Source of the DNA: Capniomyces stellatus
Taxonomy: Eukaryota > Kickxellomycota > Harpellomycetes > Harpellales > Legeriomycetaceae
Assembly (NCBI GenBank): GCA_001661515.1
Contig: LUVW01000021.1
Span: 132,785-196,784, forward strand
DNA length: 64,000 nt
Reading direction: 5' to 3'
The notes beneath the pieces were generated by a model, which saw only the letters and a program-made list of their open reading frames with translations, was not told the origin of the DNA and did no database searches. The position numbers and the translations under genes were made by a program. Shown here one piece after another: positions 53,646-64,000 of this stretch. The stretch's first letter is position 1. Each line of letters starts with the position of its first letter.

Positions 53646-56600
53646 TCAAGACATGAAACCAGAATTGTTGTTGTTATTGGATTGGTTTGTTGGAGAGATA
53701 AAATAAATTGAATTGGAGTGTAGTTGATGGGGGTTCAAGAGGTTTGGATTGTTGAAGTTTGAAGTATTGTTGTTTGAAAAGTGAGAGAGTTGTTGTTGTT
53801 GTTGCTGTTGCTGTTGTTGTTGTTGGTGGGGATGATGAAAGATCATGTTGGTGTTGATAAAGTTATTGTTATTGTTGAGATTGGGGTTGTTGTTTGAAGA
53901 GTTAAAGTTTTGTAGTTGGAATTGTTGTCTTTGGATCAAGTATTGTAGTTGTTGATCGTTGTTGATATTGTTGTTGATATTGTTGTTGATATTGTTGTTG
54001 ATATTATTGTTGTAGTCAAGTAGAAGATCAGAAGTGTTGGAAAGAACAGAGTTGGAGTTATTATTGGAGAACTGAGATGGATTAATAGAATTAGAATTAG
54101 AATTAGAATTGGAGATGTTAGTGTTGGTGGTGGATGAAGATGGAGAAGGTGAAGAAATAGAAGATGGTTTCTGGATAGAATTTGGATTTGGATTTGGATT
54201 TGGATTTGAGGATGGTGGTAGATTAGTTGAAGAGTTGATTGGAGAAGCGACTCGTGAGACGGCTGTTGAGGGGAAATTAGATACAAAGCCATCACGTTGG
54301 AGTTTAGTGTAGATACGTTTTCCATGAGGGGTTTGCCTAATAGAACCGAGCAAGGGGCGAATAGAGTCAACGAGATCCATTTTCTGCTTGTCATCATCAA
54401 TAAAATCAAGAACAGTCTGAATAACATAGTTTCCAAATGAGTCACGGATCAAGTCCTCGAGGTACTTTGGGGTCAAAATAGGAGCTATCAGCAGGCGCCT
54501 GGTGGTGGGCTGGGCAAGACGGATACACTTCTCCATGACATTAGAGCTAAACTTCTGCTTGGACAAATTAGTAATGTGGCCAATAAACTGCCTGATAATC
54601 AGCTCGTTCAGGTCAACACGGTTGAGATCTAATATGTACTGAACCACATAGTTTCCAAAGGGGTCCTGAACCAGTACCAGGGCATTGTTGGTGACCTCCT
54701 CAACTAGCTGGAACAACTGGCTTTCAGAGGCCTGGTCAATGCACCGCTGGAACACACAGCATCCGTGGCGGTGGGTGGTGACCTGGACGCAGCTTCTGCT
54801 GACGCTATCGTAAATGAACTGGACGTTGGCAGAGCTGAACTTGTTGAGGCATTTCTGGATCACGTGATTTCCGTTCAAGTCTCTAATCAACGCCACAACG
54901 CTGTCCCGCAAACTCTCAATCACCACATCGATCTGCTCCTGGCTGCTCAGGTACTCAATCAACTTCTGTGCTGCTCGAGTCCCGTGCATGTTCAGCGATA
55001 TCCCTACTAATTCTCTCTTCACCGTCTTGACTATCACTGTCCTCTGCCCCTCATCAATGCTCTCAAGCATCTTCTGGCACAGATAATTTCCAAACGGATC
55101 CACCATCAGCGCTCCAAAACTGTGGTAAATCTCACTGAATATCATGTCCACATTCTGTTTGTTGTGCACCTCCTCTATCTTCTTTTGCAGGTATCTGCAT
55201 CCATGCTGATCTTTGCATGCTGCTAAAATACTTCCCTTCAAATCCTCCAGCTTTACATTTGCATATTTGCTGCTTTCCCCCTCTACTTTTCTACTCTGTT
55301 TACTACTGTTTCCTCCACCACCACCTCCTCCACTCTTCATACCGGATAATCCGCTTGCATGACTATTGTTTCTCGGGATTTGTCCCCCACTTCCACTACT
55401 CTTTCCCCCTCCACTATTACTATTACTATTACTATTACTATTACTATTACTATTACTATTACTATTACTATTACTATTACTATTACTGCTATTATTGTTA
55501 TTATTTCTTGATCCTGAATTTGATGATTTATTACTGATTCCTGTCCTTCCTCTTTCTCTATCACCTCTTTCTCCCCTTTCTCTATCACCTCTTTCTCCCC
55601 TTTCTCTATCTCCTCTATCCCCTCTATCTCTATTATCTACTCTAATATCTCCATTATTTCCAAAACTTGATTTTTGTCCTCCTCCATTCATAGTTAATGG
55701 TGTAGATATCCCACTATTACTAGTACTATTGACATTATGGTGCATCATCATTCCTGATCCTGTTTCTGTTTCTGTGGCTCCAATTGGTGTGTTGACATTT
55801 GCCAATAGTCTTGTCAGTTCTTGATAGTGTTGCTGTAATGCCGAGTGCTGCATGCTTGTCAAAACCGGCGTTGATTGGTTTCTAACTAGCCCACCAACTT
55901 GTGCTCCTGCATTTAAGTTTACATTTAAGTTTACATTTGTGTTTGTGTTCTTTGATTTCGACTTGTTTGACACTGGACTTGATCCTGTTTGCTCATTCAG
56001 TGTTCTCTCAAGCCCATTTACATTTACATTTACATTCGTACTACCGCCACCTGTATTCATATTGGTGTTTGCTTTCATACTACTCAATTGAGCTTGTCTA
56101 CTTAACCCTCCTACCCCCACTCCTACTCCCACTCCCACTCCCATTCCCATTCCTACCCCCATTCCTACTCCTACTCCTGTTCCCATTCCTACACTTGATC
56201 TTATTTCTTGTGGTTGCCTCGAATTTGTTTCCAAAAATCCTTGATTAATACCACCAAAATTCCTACCAATATTGTTATTACTTCCATTAATAGTACTATT
56301 ACTATTGACGTTACTATTGGCGTTAATGTTGCTGCTGCCTTCCAAATGTCCTCTTCCAATAAATAACCCTTCATTCTCTAGCAATCCCATTGGAAGTTGA
56401 CCCCCATTATCATTATCACCATTAATATTCACATTAATATTGCCAGTATTATTGTTACTATTGCTGTTGCTGTTGATGAAAAAGTCGGCCTTTTTGTTGT
56501 TGAGAAACGCTCGGTTCGGTTGCCCAAACTCACTGCCTAGTAGTCCATTTGACCCTATGTAGTTGTTGGCCTGTTTTGTCGTCTTCATGTTTTCGCTGAT

Positions 56601-57356
56601 TGAAAACGAGTCAAAGTCGTCCCACGCTCCATGGAACTCTTGCGAGTTTCTTCTGCTTGACGGAACTGACCTGTTCAAAGCCACTCTCTCTGCAAATCCT
56701 AGCGGTGATATTCTTTTTGGCGATGGTGGCTGGCTCTGAAAGTCCAGTCCCTCCATCATCATCCTGTTGCCCGTGTTCAGATTCCACTCCTTTACGTACA
56801 ACGGCAACTGCCCACCACCTCCTATATTACCACTCCCCCCACTCTTCATATCCACCATCGATATTGTTCTCCCTGAGTTCTCTGAAATCCCTCCCCCAAT
56901 TCTACTCCCCAAGTTAAACAAGTTCTGGCTTTGCTCATTTCCCCCAAACATGTCATATCCATACCCACCCATTCCCACGTTCCCTCCCCCCATATTTCCT
57001 CCCATATTTCCCCCCATATTTCCTACATTTCCCAGCATATTCCCCAACATGTTTCCTCCCATATTCCCATTTGTTAATGCTCTTGGGCTCGGACTCGTAT
57101 TCATTCCTGGCTGGAACCCATAGTCTAGTCCCATACCTCCTTCCTTTACCCCAATCGTTTTGTTCATTCCCAAATTATTCACCTGCTTTTCACTTTGACC
57201 CGGCCCCTGATTCATTGCCCTGATCTCATTTCCTCCCAACTCTGACAACCGCGTTCCTTTCTCTTCCTCAAACCTCACAAAATTCTTCTTTAGCGGCTCT
57301 GACCTGCTTTCCATCATTGCTTGTCCAAATTCTTTTGTTACGACGTCTGGTGACAT
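53646..57356 (-). CDS. pumilio/PUF-family RNA-binding protein (Puf4-like) with very long disordered flanks
   Basis: 1236 residues, single exon. The PUM homology domain spans about 695-1020 with eight repeats. The base-contact helices read: R1 CRYLQ, R2 NYLCQ, R3 TRAAQ, R4 NHVIQ, R5 CCVFQ, R6 NYVVQ, R7 SNVME and R8 NYVIQ. By the known PUF code this predicts recognition of a UGUA-type element ending in AUA-like bases. R5 HRHGCCVFQRCID matches yeast Puf4/Mpt5-type repeats rather than metazoan PUM (GCRVIQ). Puf proteins bind 3' UTRs and promote deadenylation or translational control. The first 690 residues are low complexity: GNM repeats, (GVGM)n, (GERGDRE)n and a (SN)n run. The C-terminus is Asn/Gln-rich (poly-Gln near 1190), prion-like in composition. 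Confidence 0.93.
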   Translation of the reverse strand: MSPDVVTKEFGQAMMESRSEPLKKNFVRFEEEKGTRLSELGGNEIRAMNQGPGQSEKQVNNLGMNKTIGVKEGGMGLDYGFQPGMNTSPSPRALTNGNMGGNMLGNMLGNVGNMGGNMGGNMGGGNVGMGGYGYDMFGGNEQSQNLFNLGSRIGGGISENSGRTISMVDMKSGGSGNIGGGGQLPLYVKEWNLNTGNRMMMEGLDFQSQPPSPKRISPLGFAERVALNRSVPSSRRNSQEFHGAWDDFDSFSISENMKTTKQANNYIGSNGLLGSEFGQPNRAFLNNKKADFFINSNSNSNNNTGNINVNINGDNDNGGQLPMGLLENEGLFIGRGHLEGSSNINANSNVNSNSTINGSNNNIGRNFGGINQGFLETNSRQPQEIRSSVGMGTGVGVGMGVGMGMGVGVGVGVGVGGLSRQAQLSSMKANTNMNTGGGSTNVNVNVNGLERTLNEQTGSSPVSNKSKSKNTNTNVNLNVNLNAGAQVGGLVRNQSTPVLTSMQHSALQQHYQELTRLLANVNTPIGATETETGSGMMMHHNVNSTSNSGISTPLTMNGGGQKSSFGNNGDIRVDNRDRGDRGDRERGERGDRERGERGDRERGRTGISNKSSNSGSRNNNNNSSNSNSNSNSNSNSNSNSNSNSNSNSGGGKSSGSGGQIPRNNSHASGLSGMKSGGGGGGGNSSKQSRKVEGESSKYANVKLEDLKGSILAACKDQHGCRYLQKKIEEVHNKQNVDMIFSEIYHSFGALMVDPFGNYLCQKMLESIDEGQRTVIVKTVKRELVGISLNMHGTRAAQKLIEYLSSQEQIDVVIESLRDSVVALIRDLNGNHVIQKCLNKFSSANVQFIYDSVSRSCVQVTTHRHGCCVFQRCIDQASESQLFQLVEEVTNNALVLVQDPFGNYVVQYILDLNRVDLNELIIRQFIGHITNLSKQKFSSNVMEKCIRLAQPTTRRLLIAPILTPKYLEDLIRDSFGNYVIQTVLDFIDDDKQKMDLVDSIRPLLGSIRQTPHGKRIYTKLQRDGFVSNFPSTAVSRVASPINSSTNLPPSSNPNPNPNPNSIQKPSSISSPSPSSSTTNTNISNSNSNSNSINPSQFSNNNSNSVLSNTSDLLLDYNNNINNNINNNINNNINNDQQLQYLIQRQQFQLQNFNSSNNNPNLNNNNNFINTNMIFHHPHQQQQQQQQQQQQLSHFSNNNTSNFNNPNLLNPHQLHSNSIYFISPTNQSNNNNNSGFMS
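55413..55488. repeat. (ATTACT)n hexanucleotide repeat encoding (Ser-Asn)n in the pumilio gene
   Basis: Twelve or so 6-bp units code for alternating Ser-Asn in the disordered N-terminal half. Expected to vary in length between strains. Confidence 0.9.
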
Positions 57357-60300
57357 TTCCTTTTTCTTTTCTTCTTTTAATTTGTTGCTGTCACAAAAAA
57401 AAAATGTGTAGTGTCAAATTGTTAAAGTTTAGAGTTACAAAATTACAAGGTTTTTATTGTACAATAATGCTTGCTGTTGTTGCTACTGCTACTGCTTCTT
57501 GTTGTTGTTGTTGTGTTTGTACTGTATTTTTTTTATAATCACTGTTTGGTTGTCTTTTTCTATCTGACTGATTCTTTTTAAACGCTGCTGGTTTGCTTTT
57601 GTTATCTTGCTCCGGCTAGCGCTTCTGTTTTCTCTTTTGTTCTTCCTTTGACGTTTATTTGTGTCAAGTTTGTGGTCTTTGTTTAAACTACAAGATTTAT
57701 ACTATATGTATGTATACTTCTATAAATCTAAATGTAAATATATTACAATTTATAGCACTGAAAAGCAAATAATCTAAATTCTAGGGTTGACAAATTCTAA
57801 TCTAACAATAAATAACTATTAGTGTATAGTTTATAGAGAGGGTATAAGAAGAAGACAAAAACTCTAATTCCAAGTTTTACAAGGTTTTTGTATCTGCTAC
57901 CAAAAAAAAAAAAAATCGAATGTGTTTTTACAGGTTTCTTTTGCTTTTTTTTTAATACATAAAACAAAACGTTTAAATACCGAGCTGGGGGTTGAAGATT
58001 TTGTTATATTAGATTAACCACTACTGTTTTCCTTTTGTTTTGTTTTGCTGCTGCTGCTGCTGCTGCTGCTTTGTTTTATATAAATATATATTTGTTGTTG
58101 CTGTAGGAGTATAGATACTTTGTAAAAAGCGAATTTATCAGTACGTTTAATATTACAGATTATAACTATGAAGTGGCTTCTTGTTTTTTTCTCATTAAAA
58201 ATAGCAATTTAATTACTCAAAGATAAGTTCTTTATTCTTTTTACTTTATCACTTGCTTTTCTTTTATTTCGTTTCCGATTTAGTTTCACCTTTCACTATA
58301 AAAAAATTTTCCTTTTTCCTTTTTCCTTTTTCTTTTTTACTTTATTTTTTATTTCTTTTATTTCTTTTTTTCTTTGCTTTATTGTTTGCTTTCGTTACTT
58401 TTTGCCGTTATGTACATATCTTTTAATTCACATCCCAACTAATCTTCACAATTACTACTATCATAATTTACAGCTCTATAGATAAAAAAAAATTTAAAGT
58501 AAAAAAACTAAAATATCCTGTTGCCTTTTTCTTTCTATACATTAAACTCTTTATTTTTACTTTCTTGATTTGAATTGGTTGGCCTTTATTTGCCAAATTT
58601 GTTATATTCCTTAATTATTTGCCTTCAATAAATAAATAAACCTTTTCCCTCGCTAATTTGCACCACTTGCATAAACTCCAGCTATATCAAAGTCCCAATA
58701 ACGAATCCTGTGGTTACAATAAAAGTCCTTGGGCTTTTTTTTTACTCGCAAAACCAACCAAATATACTAAACTCATTACACTTGCTTTTATATAATTCAA
58801 TTTGTTTTCTCTGCCTATTTCTCGGGCTTTTTTGCTTTTCATACTTTACCTTATTTTTTTTTCTTTTTTAATTTGTTACTTTTTTTTTTTCTTCTTTCCG
58901 TCTCTTGCTCCCTTTCCCTTGTTCAAGGGAGTTTCATCAATCAATCAAAACTTTCCTCTCCGTTGCCCCTACTCTCCAATTTATTATCACAAAAATTTTC
59001 TCTTTTTTTTTTGTTAATGTTTTTTTTTGGCCTCGTCCCAATAAAATAATTTTTGGTGCTATTATTAGGATTTTGATTTGATCTGATTTGATTCACTTTA
59101 TTCTAAATCAACCATGACTTTATTTTTAAGCAAATCGTCTGGACTAAAATTTCCAAATTCTTACATGTAATTTATTTAAACTACCTTGCGTTAAAACGTT
59201 ATCTTATCGCATCGCCTATTCTCCATCACCTCTACCTCTCACCTATTACACTCCTTCCCCCACCTCTCACAATTTGTCTTATTACACCACCGCCCCAGTA
59301 TTACTTGAATCCACCCATCCCATTCTTTCTCTATATCAACAAAATACACCTTGCTACTTCCAATATACTCTGCTATTGTCTTTGGCCGTGTTGGGGCAGG
59401 ATATGGCGCATGTTTATTGTTTGTAGTTTAACTTTTCTTGTTGACATAAAATTCTTTTCCTAATTAATTGTTATCTGTTTAGTAACCCAATTACCAACAT
59501 TGCCAGCTTTGTTCAATTAAAAATACCCCCCCCCTCACTCCGTTCAATCACCCTTGAAACTCTTTCCTCTTCTCTCATTCAATCACATTCCTTTTTGTCA
59601 CCCTGCCCAACATGGTTGTTTGGTGCACTGGCACAACCAACAAATTTGTCTTTTGCCCCTCTATCCTCACCCTCTCTCTCTCAATTTTATTTGACTATTT
59701 ACTTTTACTTTTACTTTTACTATTGTCACTACTTTTGTTGCTTCTGCTTCTTCTACTACTACTACTGCCGCTGTGGCTACTACTACTGTACAAACTCTAC
59801 TCTGATTTAACTGTATCGATTCATTATTATCCCACAATGTTAATCCCATTCTTACTTTTTATTATTATTGTTTTATATTGCTTACTTTGTTTTATTATTG
59901 AAATACATTGCTCACTTTGATTTCATCAACTATTGGCTTTTTATTCAGTTGGTGTTTTTTTTTCTTTTTTTTCTTTTTCTTTTTCTTTTGTTTTCTTGTT
60001 TTACCTTTCTCTAATTGTGCTAACCAAAATACCTTTCCAATCATTCTCACTCACTTTTGCAATTTCTGCTTTTTTAATCTCACCTTCCTCCCTTGTTTTT
60101 TTTTTATTCCTTTAACGCACAGCATTTCATTGGAGTTTAATTTAATTTTTTTTATAGTTTGTCTATCTGAGTTGATAACCAAGAACAATTTTCACCCATT
60201 GAAAAATAACAAACTTGTTTCAATAATAAAAAAAAGAGAAAAGTAACAAACTTGCTTTGGTTTATTTATATCTTTTTGTGCTTTTTCGTGGTTATTATCG

Positions 60301-61696
60301 TTGCTTCTTCAAGCTCCAATTGTCCAAGAGGACTCGTTAAATTTAGCTTACTGCTATTTTATCAATCGAATATTACCGCATTTATTGGGTTCAAGTAAAA
60401 TACCTTCGACAACTGGAAAACAACTAACGAATGTATAATGAATAAGCAAACAAATGAATTGATTAACAGAGGATGAGCGTAATTATGAATGAATGAGCAA
60501 GTCAAAGTTAGAATGATAAAGACCCCCCCCCCCCAGTTGTTGCCTTTTATCTTCGGCCAGCTAAATGGATGTTTTCATTATTTGCCAGCAGTTTGTTGGC
60601 CAGTGGCTGTTTTTATGGTCTTTGCTATTGCTTTCATTAGCCCAAACAGACTACAACCACATTTACAATGGCAATAGCGTTGTATAATAATTCGGATTTT
60701 CTTCTCCTTTGAATATGTACAAACAAAAGTGAATGTCGTATACTCGTCTTAAATCACAATATATCCATTTTAAGTCAAAAATCGACGTTGCTTTGTGTCG
60801 CTTTGCCTTGCTATCTTTACTTGTTCTTGTCCAAGTATAACTTGGTGCACGACAAATCACATTCACACTCACAACACGTCTAATATTCGCTAGTACTTTT
60901 TTTTTCATACCCACCAAAACTTTTGAATTCAAACAAACATCTTGCTGATTTAATATGATTCAGATTTTCTGGAGAGATTAATTAATACAAAAAAAAACTT
61001 TAACTAGAATTGTTGGATTTCTAATTTATTTTGTGATTTTCCAGTAACCATTTTTAAATTACCGGGATTTCTTTGGTGAACACATAATGCTTCCGCTATG
61101 AATCCACCCAAAGCAATCTCGGCACCAGCTTCTTCAAAAATCACCCATATTTTCATTTAATCTGCCCATTTAATCTACACATCTAATCCGCCAATTTAAT
61201 CCGCTTATCAATCTAATCGTTGGGAGTATCTGTATTTTGAATAGTTTTAATTGCCCAGTGTAACCCTTAACAGCACAGTTTGATGATATCATCAAAGTAT
61301 TATCAACGCTTTTAGCAACCATTGAGCTAGGATTCCATCCAAGCTTAAACTCGTATGGTTCAAATTTTGCACAGAAACGATTTTTGGTTAGTTGTTATTT
61401 TTGAAAAGCAGGCATAGAAACAACCAGAAACAAACTTTGAAAATCATAATCTATGGTCAAGTGCAGCATGTTCAGTAACTGTTTTCCCCTCCCCCTCTTT
61501 CACGACCTCGTTCTTTTTTCGGTTCAAAACACTACGTGCACAATCGTGGTTTTAGAGTTTATTTTTACACAAAAGTAAGAATTTTAACAACAAAAAATAT
61601 TGAATGTATAAGCAGGAGACAAACCAAAAGTATTTATAGGAGGATAATTAAAGCGAAGCGGGAAAGAGAGAGTAGTTTTTTTGGAAGGCAGGGCTA
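57357..61696. other. 4.3-kb non-coding region: long pumilio leader/promoter, then 3' flank of GALT
   Basis: No gene can be supported. From 58200 to 60250 the plus strand is T/pyrimidine-rich, that is A-rich in the sense of the pumilio transcript. A CTG repeat lies at 58047. Short frames at 58802, 59595, 59908, 60489 and 60663 are low-complexity or lack similarity. A poly-C run lies at 60523. Confidence 0.45.
58047..58070. repeat. (CTG)8 triplet repeat
   Basis: Eight CTG units (CAG on the pumilio-sense strand) about 690 bp upstream of the pumilio ATG, in non-coding DNA. Confidence 0.9.
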
Positions 61697-63249
61697 TTAA
61701 TTCAAGCTGCGTAGTCTGTGGGCGGCTTGTTCGGCAGTCAGGTCTCTTTGAGACTCGCCAAGCATTTCAAATCCCACCAAAAACTTTTTGACGCTTTTAT
61801 TACGCAGCAAGGGCGGGTAGAAATGCAAGTGGAAATGAAAGTCGCCACAGTTATCACTATTTAAAGCAGGTGACTGGTGAATACCCATTGAGTAGGGGAA
61901 TTTGCAGTTGAATAGCAGGTCGTATTTGGCAGTGACTGATTTTAGGATTTTGGCGAGATCATTGGTCATTTTTTCTGTTCCTGTTCCTGTTCCTGTTCCT
62001 TTCTCTGACTTTGTTTGGTTAGACACATTTTGCTGCTCACATATCTGTGTGATGTTTGAAATATGCGACTTGGAAATAACAATAGTCTCAAATGGCCAAA
62101 GGGCCCAGAACGGAACTAGCGCAACAAAGCTATCGTTTTCCACAACAACCCTGTTCTTGATCAAGCCTTCAGAGTTTGCGCCAGAACTACCAGCTGTATC
62201 GGAGCTCGAATTAACCAACTCGCTTTTAACATAATCACACAATAAACATCTGTTATGGTGCGTCTTTTTGTACTCAGTCAGCGAGTTTTGCTCTTTAAAC
62301 GGCTCACCAACAATTTGATCAAGAGCCCACACTTGCCCGTGGGGGTGGGGATTTGAGCAGCCCATTATCTCCCCTTTGTTTTCAAAAATCTGAATGTAGT
62401 TTATATGTTGCTTTTCTGAAAGCTCGGTATATATACTGGACCATGTCGAAATAATTTGCTCAATTTCCTGAATCGAAAGCTCTGCAAACGTCAAATCATG
62501 TCGAGGGGTGTAGCATATTACTTTACACTCGCCTTTTACTGACGACACTTTGTACAAATCTTTTGCAAATTCTATAAAAAACAATGCAAATACCAATGTT
62601 AGTTGCCATTATGTGCTTGGGTTTCTCTCATTTATTAAAGTTTTACTATACAGTATATATATTTATATATCAAGCTTCAAGGTGCATGTCATCAGCCAAG
62701 TTGGAAAAGTTATGGCTCCTTTATACCACTCTTATTTTTCCCCTTCCCGAGTTAGCCTTCCACATTGATGTCAATACCCTCCACGCCCAATCCAAAAAAT
62801 AAAAGGATATAGAGCCAATAAACACCATATTTCAATTCAAACAAGCATCACGCACAGAGCTTGAGAATAACTAGATTTTCAATCAGCAGAAAGAGGTCTT
62901 GTTTATTTAGCTTTATCGGCGTAGTATAAAATGCAGCTTTACCCGAGTTATCCGAAATGTTTGAAATGTCCGATTCGGCGATATCAGGCTGAGATTCCAG
63001 AACAGCAGAGAAATCATTGTTAAAAACAAAAGTGCCATGATAATCTTCATTTACCTCGCCGTTTATGCGGGTGTTATTGGGACATAAGTAGCAATTTGGA
63101 TCGTGTGTGATCGGATTTTCTACACTGGTTTCTGGTTCTGTTTGGCCTAGCCAAGGCCTCTTTGCTCGATGTGGCGAACACAGAACCCACTCTTGCGTGA
63201 GTGGATTAAATCTACGATGAGAATGATCTGTAAAAGAAAAACCTTGCAT
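61697..63249 (-). CDS. GAL7: galactose-1-phosphate uridylyltransferase, two exons
   Basis: Exons 63249-62943 and 62571-61697, 393 residues. The donor (TCGG|GTAAAG) and acceptor (TTTATAG) join in phase 1 and restore the family alignment. The protein starts MQGFSFTDHSHRRFNPLT, aligning from the start with yeast Gal7, so no further 5' exon is needed. Zn-binding CYLC, then FENKGEIMGCSNPHPHGQVW with the catalytic His-Pro-His, then VVVENDSFVALVPFWALWPFE, HFHLHFYPPLLR and LTAEQAAHRLRSL. It transfers UMP between UDP-glucose and galactose-1-phosphate in the Leloir pathway, in the cytosol. It is about 25 residues longer than Gal7 because of a Ser-rich insert after CDYVKSEL and a (GT)n insert (KGTGTGTGTEK). 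No GAL1 or GAL10 neighbour is seen, unlike the clusters of many yeasts. Confidence 0.94.
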
Positions 63250-63711
63250 TACTACAGCATATGAGGTTTGTTGACAAGGTATAAAGAGAAAAGATGTGGC
63301 CGTCTGTCTCTATTCTCTAGCATCTAGTATCTATTCTCAAGTATCTATTCTCCGGTCTCTTGACTTAATACCAGTTATAAATTGTGTGAGTTAACAGAGT
63401 CGACCAATAGCTTATGGCTAAATAGTCTGGACTCTGGTAATTGAGGTTGATTTTCTTTTTTTAAAATAGTCATACTTCTGCAGCTGAAACTGATTCACTC
63501 ACTCAGTTACTACAGGTTTACCCTTTTTCTATTTCTTTTGTTAAAATACCGTGTATCTTTATCTACTTTTCACTGTTATTTACTATTTTCCAAATTATTG
63601 TTTATTGTTACACGATTTAGAAAAAATAAGGGGTATTGTTTATTCATTTACTTTTATTTTTCAAATAGGGCTATATATATATACTTTACTGAAAAAATAG
63701 GCTCGTAGTTA
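63250..63711. other. short intergenic region, GALT promoter
   Basis: AT-rich with a TCTATTCTC-type degenerate repeat at 63300-63360. An open stretch near 63370-63470 on the minus strand starts with ATG but cannot be joined to GALT and is not called. Confidence 0.4.
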
Positions 63712-63971
63712 TTAGACATTGGTTCTACTGCGAGCTGGCACAGGTACATGCTTTCCTATCCAACATCTTGCTACATAAGACCTGCAATATTGATGGATTA
63801 AAAGTCACTACTAAAAATTATCCTATCTCCCCTCGTTCCACTAGAGACATCGTACCTTGGCGGCTTTGGTCTATTCTGTGTTCTTGTACCCATTTTGTAA
63901 CCGGAGATACGTCATTATTCGGTGATCTCTTCGCCAGTGCTGCTATAGCACCTCCTACTTTGTCCGAGTCG
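63712..63971 (-). CDS. 3' end of an unrecognised gene (last two exons; continues past the right edge)
   Basis: Minus strand exons 63971-63856 (acceptor AATACAG, donor GTACGA) and 63770-63712 (acceptor TGTAG, stop TAA). Phases match (ends phase 1, next exon supplies two bases). The translation contains KVGGAIAALAKRSPNNDV, VTKWVQEHRIDQSRQ, then RCWIGKHVPVPARSRTNV at the C-terminus. Good coding composition and consistent splicing support a real gene. The family is not recognised, and the 5' part lies outside the window. Confidence 0.5.
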
Positions 63972-64000
63972 CTGTATTTTTTTTATCCATCTGCTGCATC

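Noticed and set aside
54109..57123. Plus-strand frames opposite the pumilio gene (poly-Leu, poly-Tyr)
   Set aside because: Generated by Asn/Ser/Gly codon repeats on the real minus-strand gene.
63228..63242. GTTTTTCTTTTACAG at the start of GALT read as a 15-nt intron or as the end of a larger 5' intron
   Set aside because: The unspliced reading gives FSFTDHSHRRF, which aligns directly with the N-terminus of Gal7, so it is coding.
1..64000. CRISPR arrays, insertion sequences, prophage or bacterial operon structure
   Set aside because: None seen; introns and gene content show a eukaryotic nuclear genome. No retrotransposon or DNA transposon domains (reverse transcriptase, integrase, transposase) were recognised either.

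Overview
The window is nuclear DNA of a eukaryote, most likely an early-diverging (zygomycete-grade) fungus. Genes carry short GT-AG introns (about 65-260 bp, plus one GC-AG intron), intergenic DNA is AT-rich, and the proteins are of fungal or opisthokont type: a GAL7-like uridylyltransferase, Puf4-like pumilio, Cwc23/DNAJC17, an exportin-5/Msn5 relative, and Ser/Thr-rich secreted proteins. The phylum is inferred from gene content; no rRNA or tRNA was found to fix it.

Layout. 0-2.7 kb holds the 3' end of an unknown gene and a six-exon, apparently mitochondrial acyl-CoA thioesterase on the minus strand, whose promoter carries a telomere-like motif. Near 3.65-4.1 kb is a set of small coding-like minus-strand exons of an unrecognised gene or pseudogene. 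From 6 to 15.3 kb three single-exon genes on the plus strand encode secreted modular proteins, and a fourth lies at 29.9-31.1 kb. They share a leader and/or two cysteine-bracketed modules, and differ by repeat expansion and module swapping. 15.9-25.5 kb holds housekeeping genes: DNAJC17/Cwc23 (3 exons), exportin-5-like (tail-to-tail with it) and a membrane-anchored spermidine-synthase-like protein. 25.5-29.9 kb is nearly empty.

31.6-36.5 kb has small genes: an alpha-crystallin-like protein with a possible PP1-docking motif, a one-TM protein, a mitochondrial rhodanese and cyclophilin A. 37.0-40.0 kb is importin alpha in 11 exons. 40.7-42.7 kb is a secreted GH37 trehalase. Around 43.5 kb are two small exons of an unrecognised gene. 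45-46 kb is the F1 ATP synthase epsilon subunit in three tiny exons. 49.3-51.2 kb is eIF4A, starting with an 8-nt coding exon. 52-52.6 kb encodes a small secreted cysteine-bearing protein. 53.6-57.4 kb is a 1236-residue pumilio protein with a very large low-complexity N-terminus. 61.7-63.2 kb is galactose-1-phosphate uridylyltransferase, and at the right edge is the 3' end of an unknown minus-strand gene.

There is no operon logic. The recognised genes fall into galactose/trehalose metabolism (GALT, trehalase), nuclear transport (importin alpha, exportin-5), mRNA biology (DNAJC17, eIF4A, pumilio) and mitochondrial energy/lipid functions (ATP15, ACOT, rhodanese). The most distinctive element is the secreted modular family. 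Several multi-exon genes were rebuilt by hand from splice signals and family similarity, so individual exon borders need transcript support.
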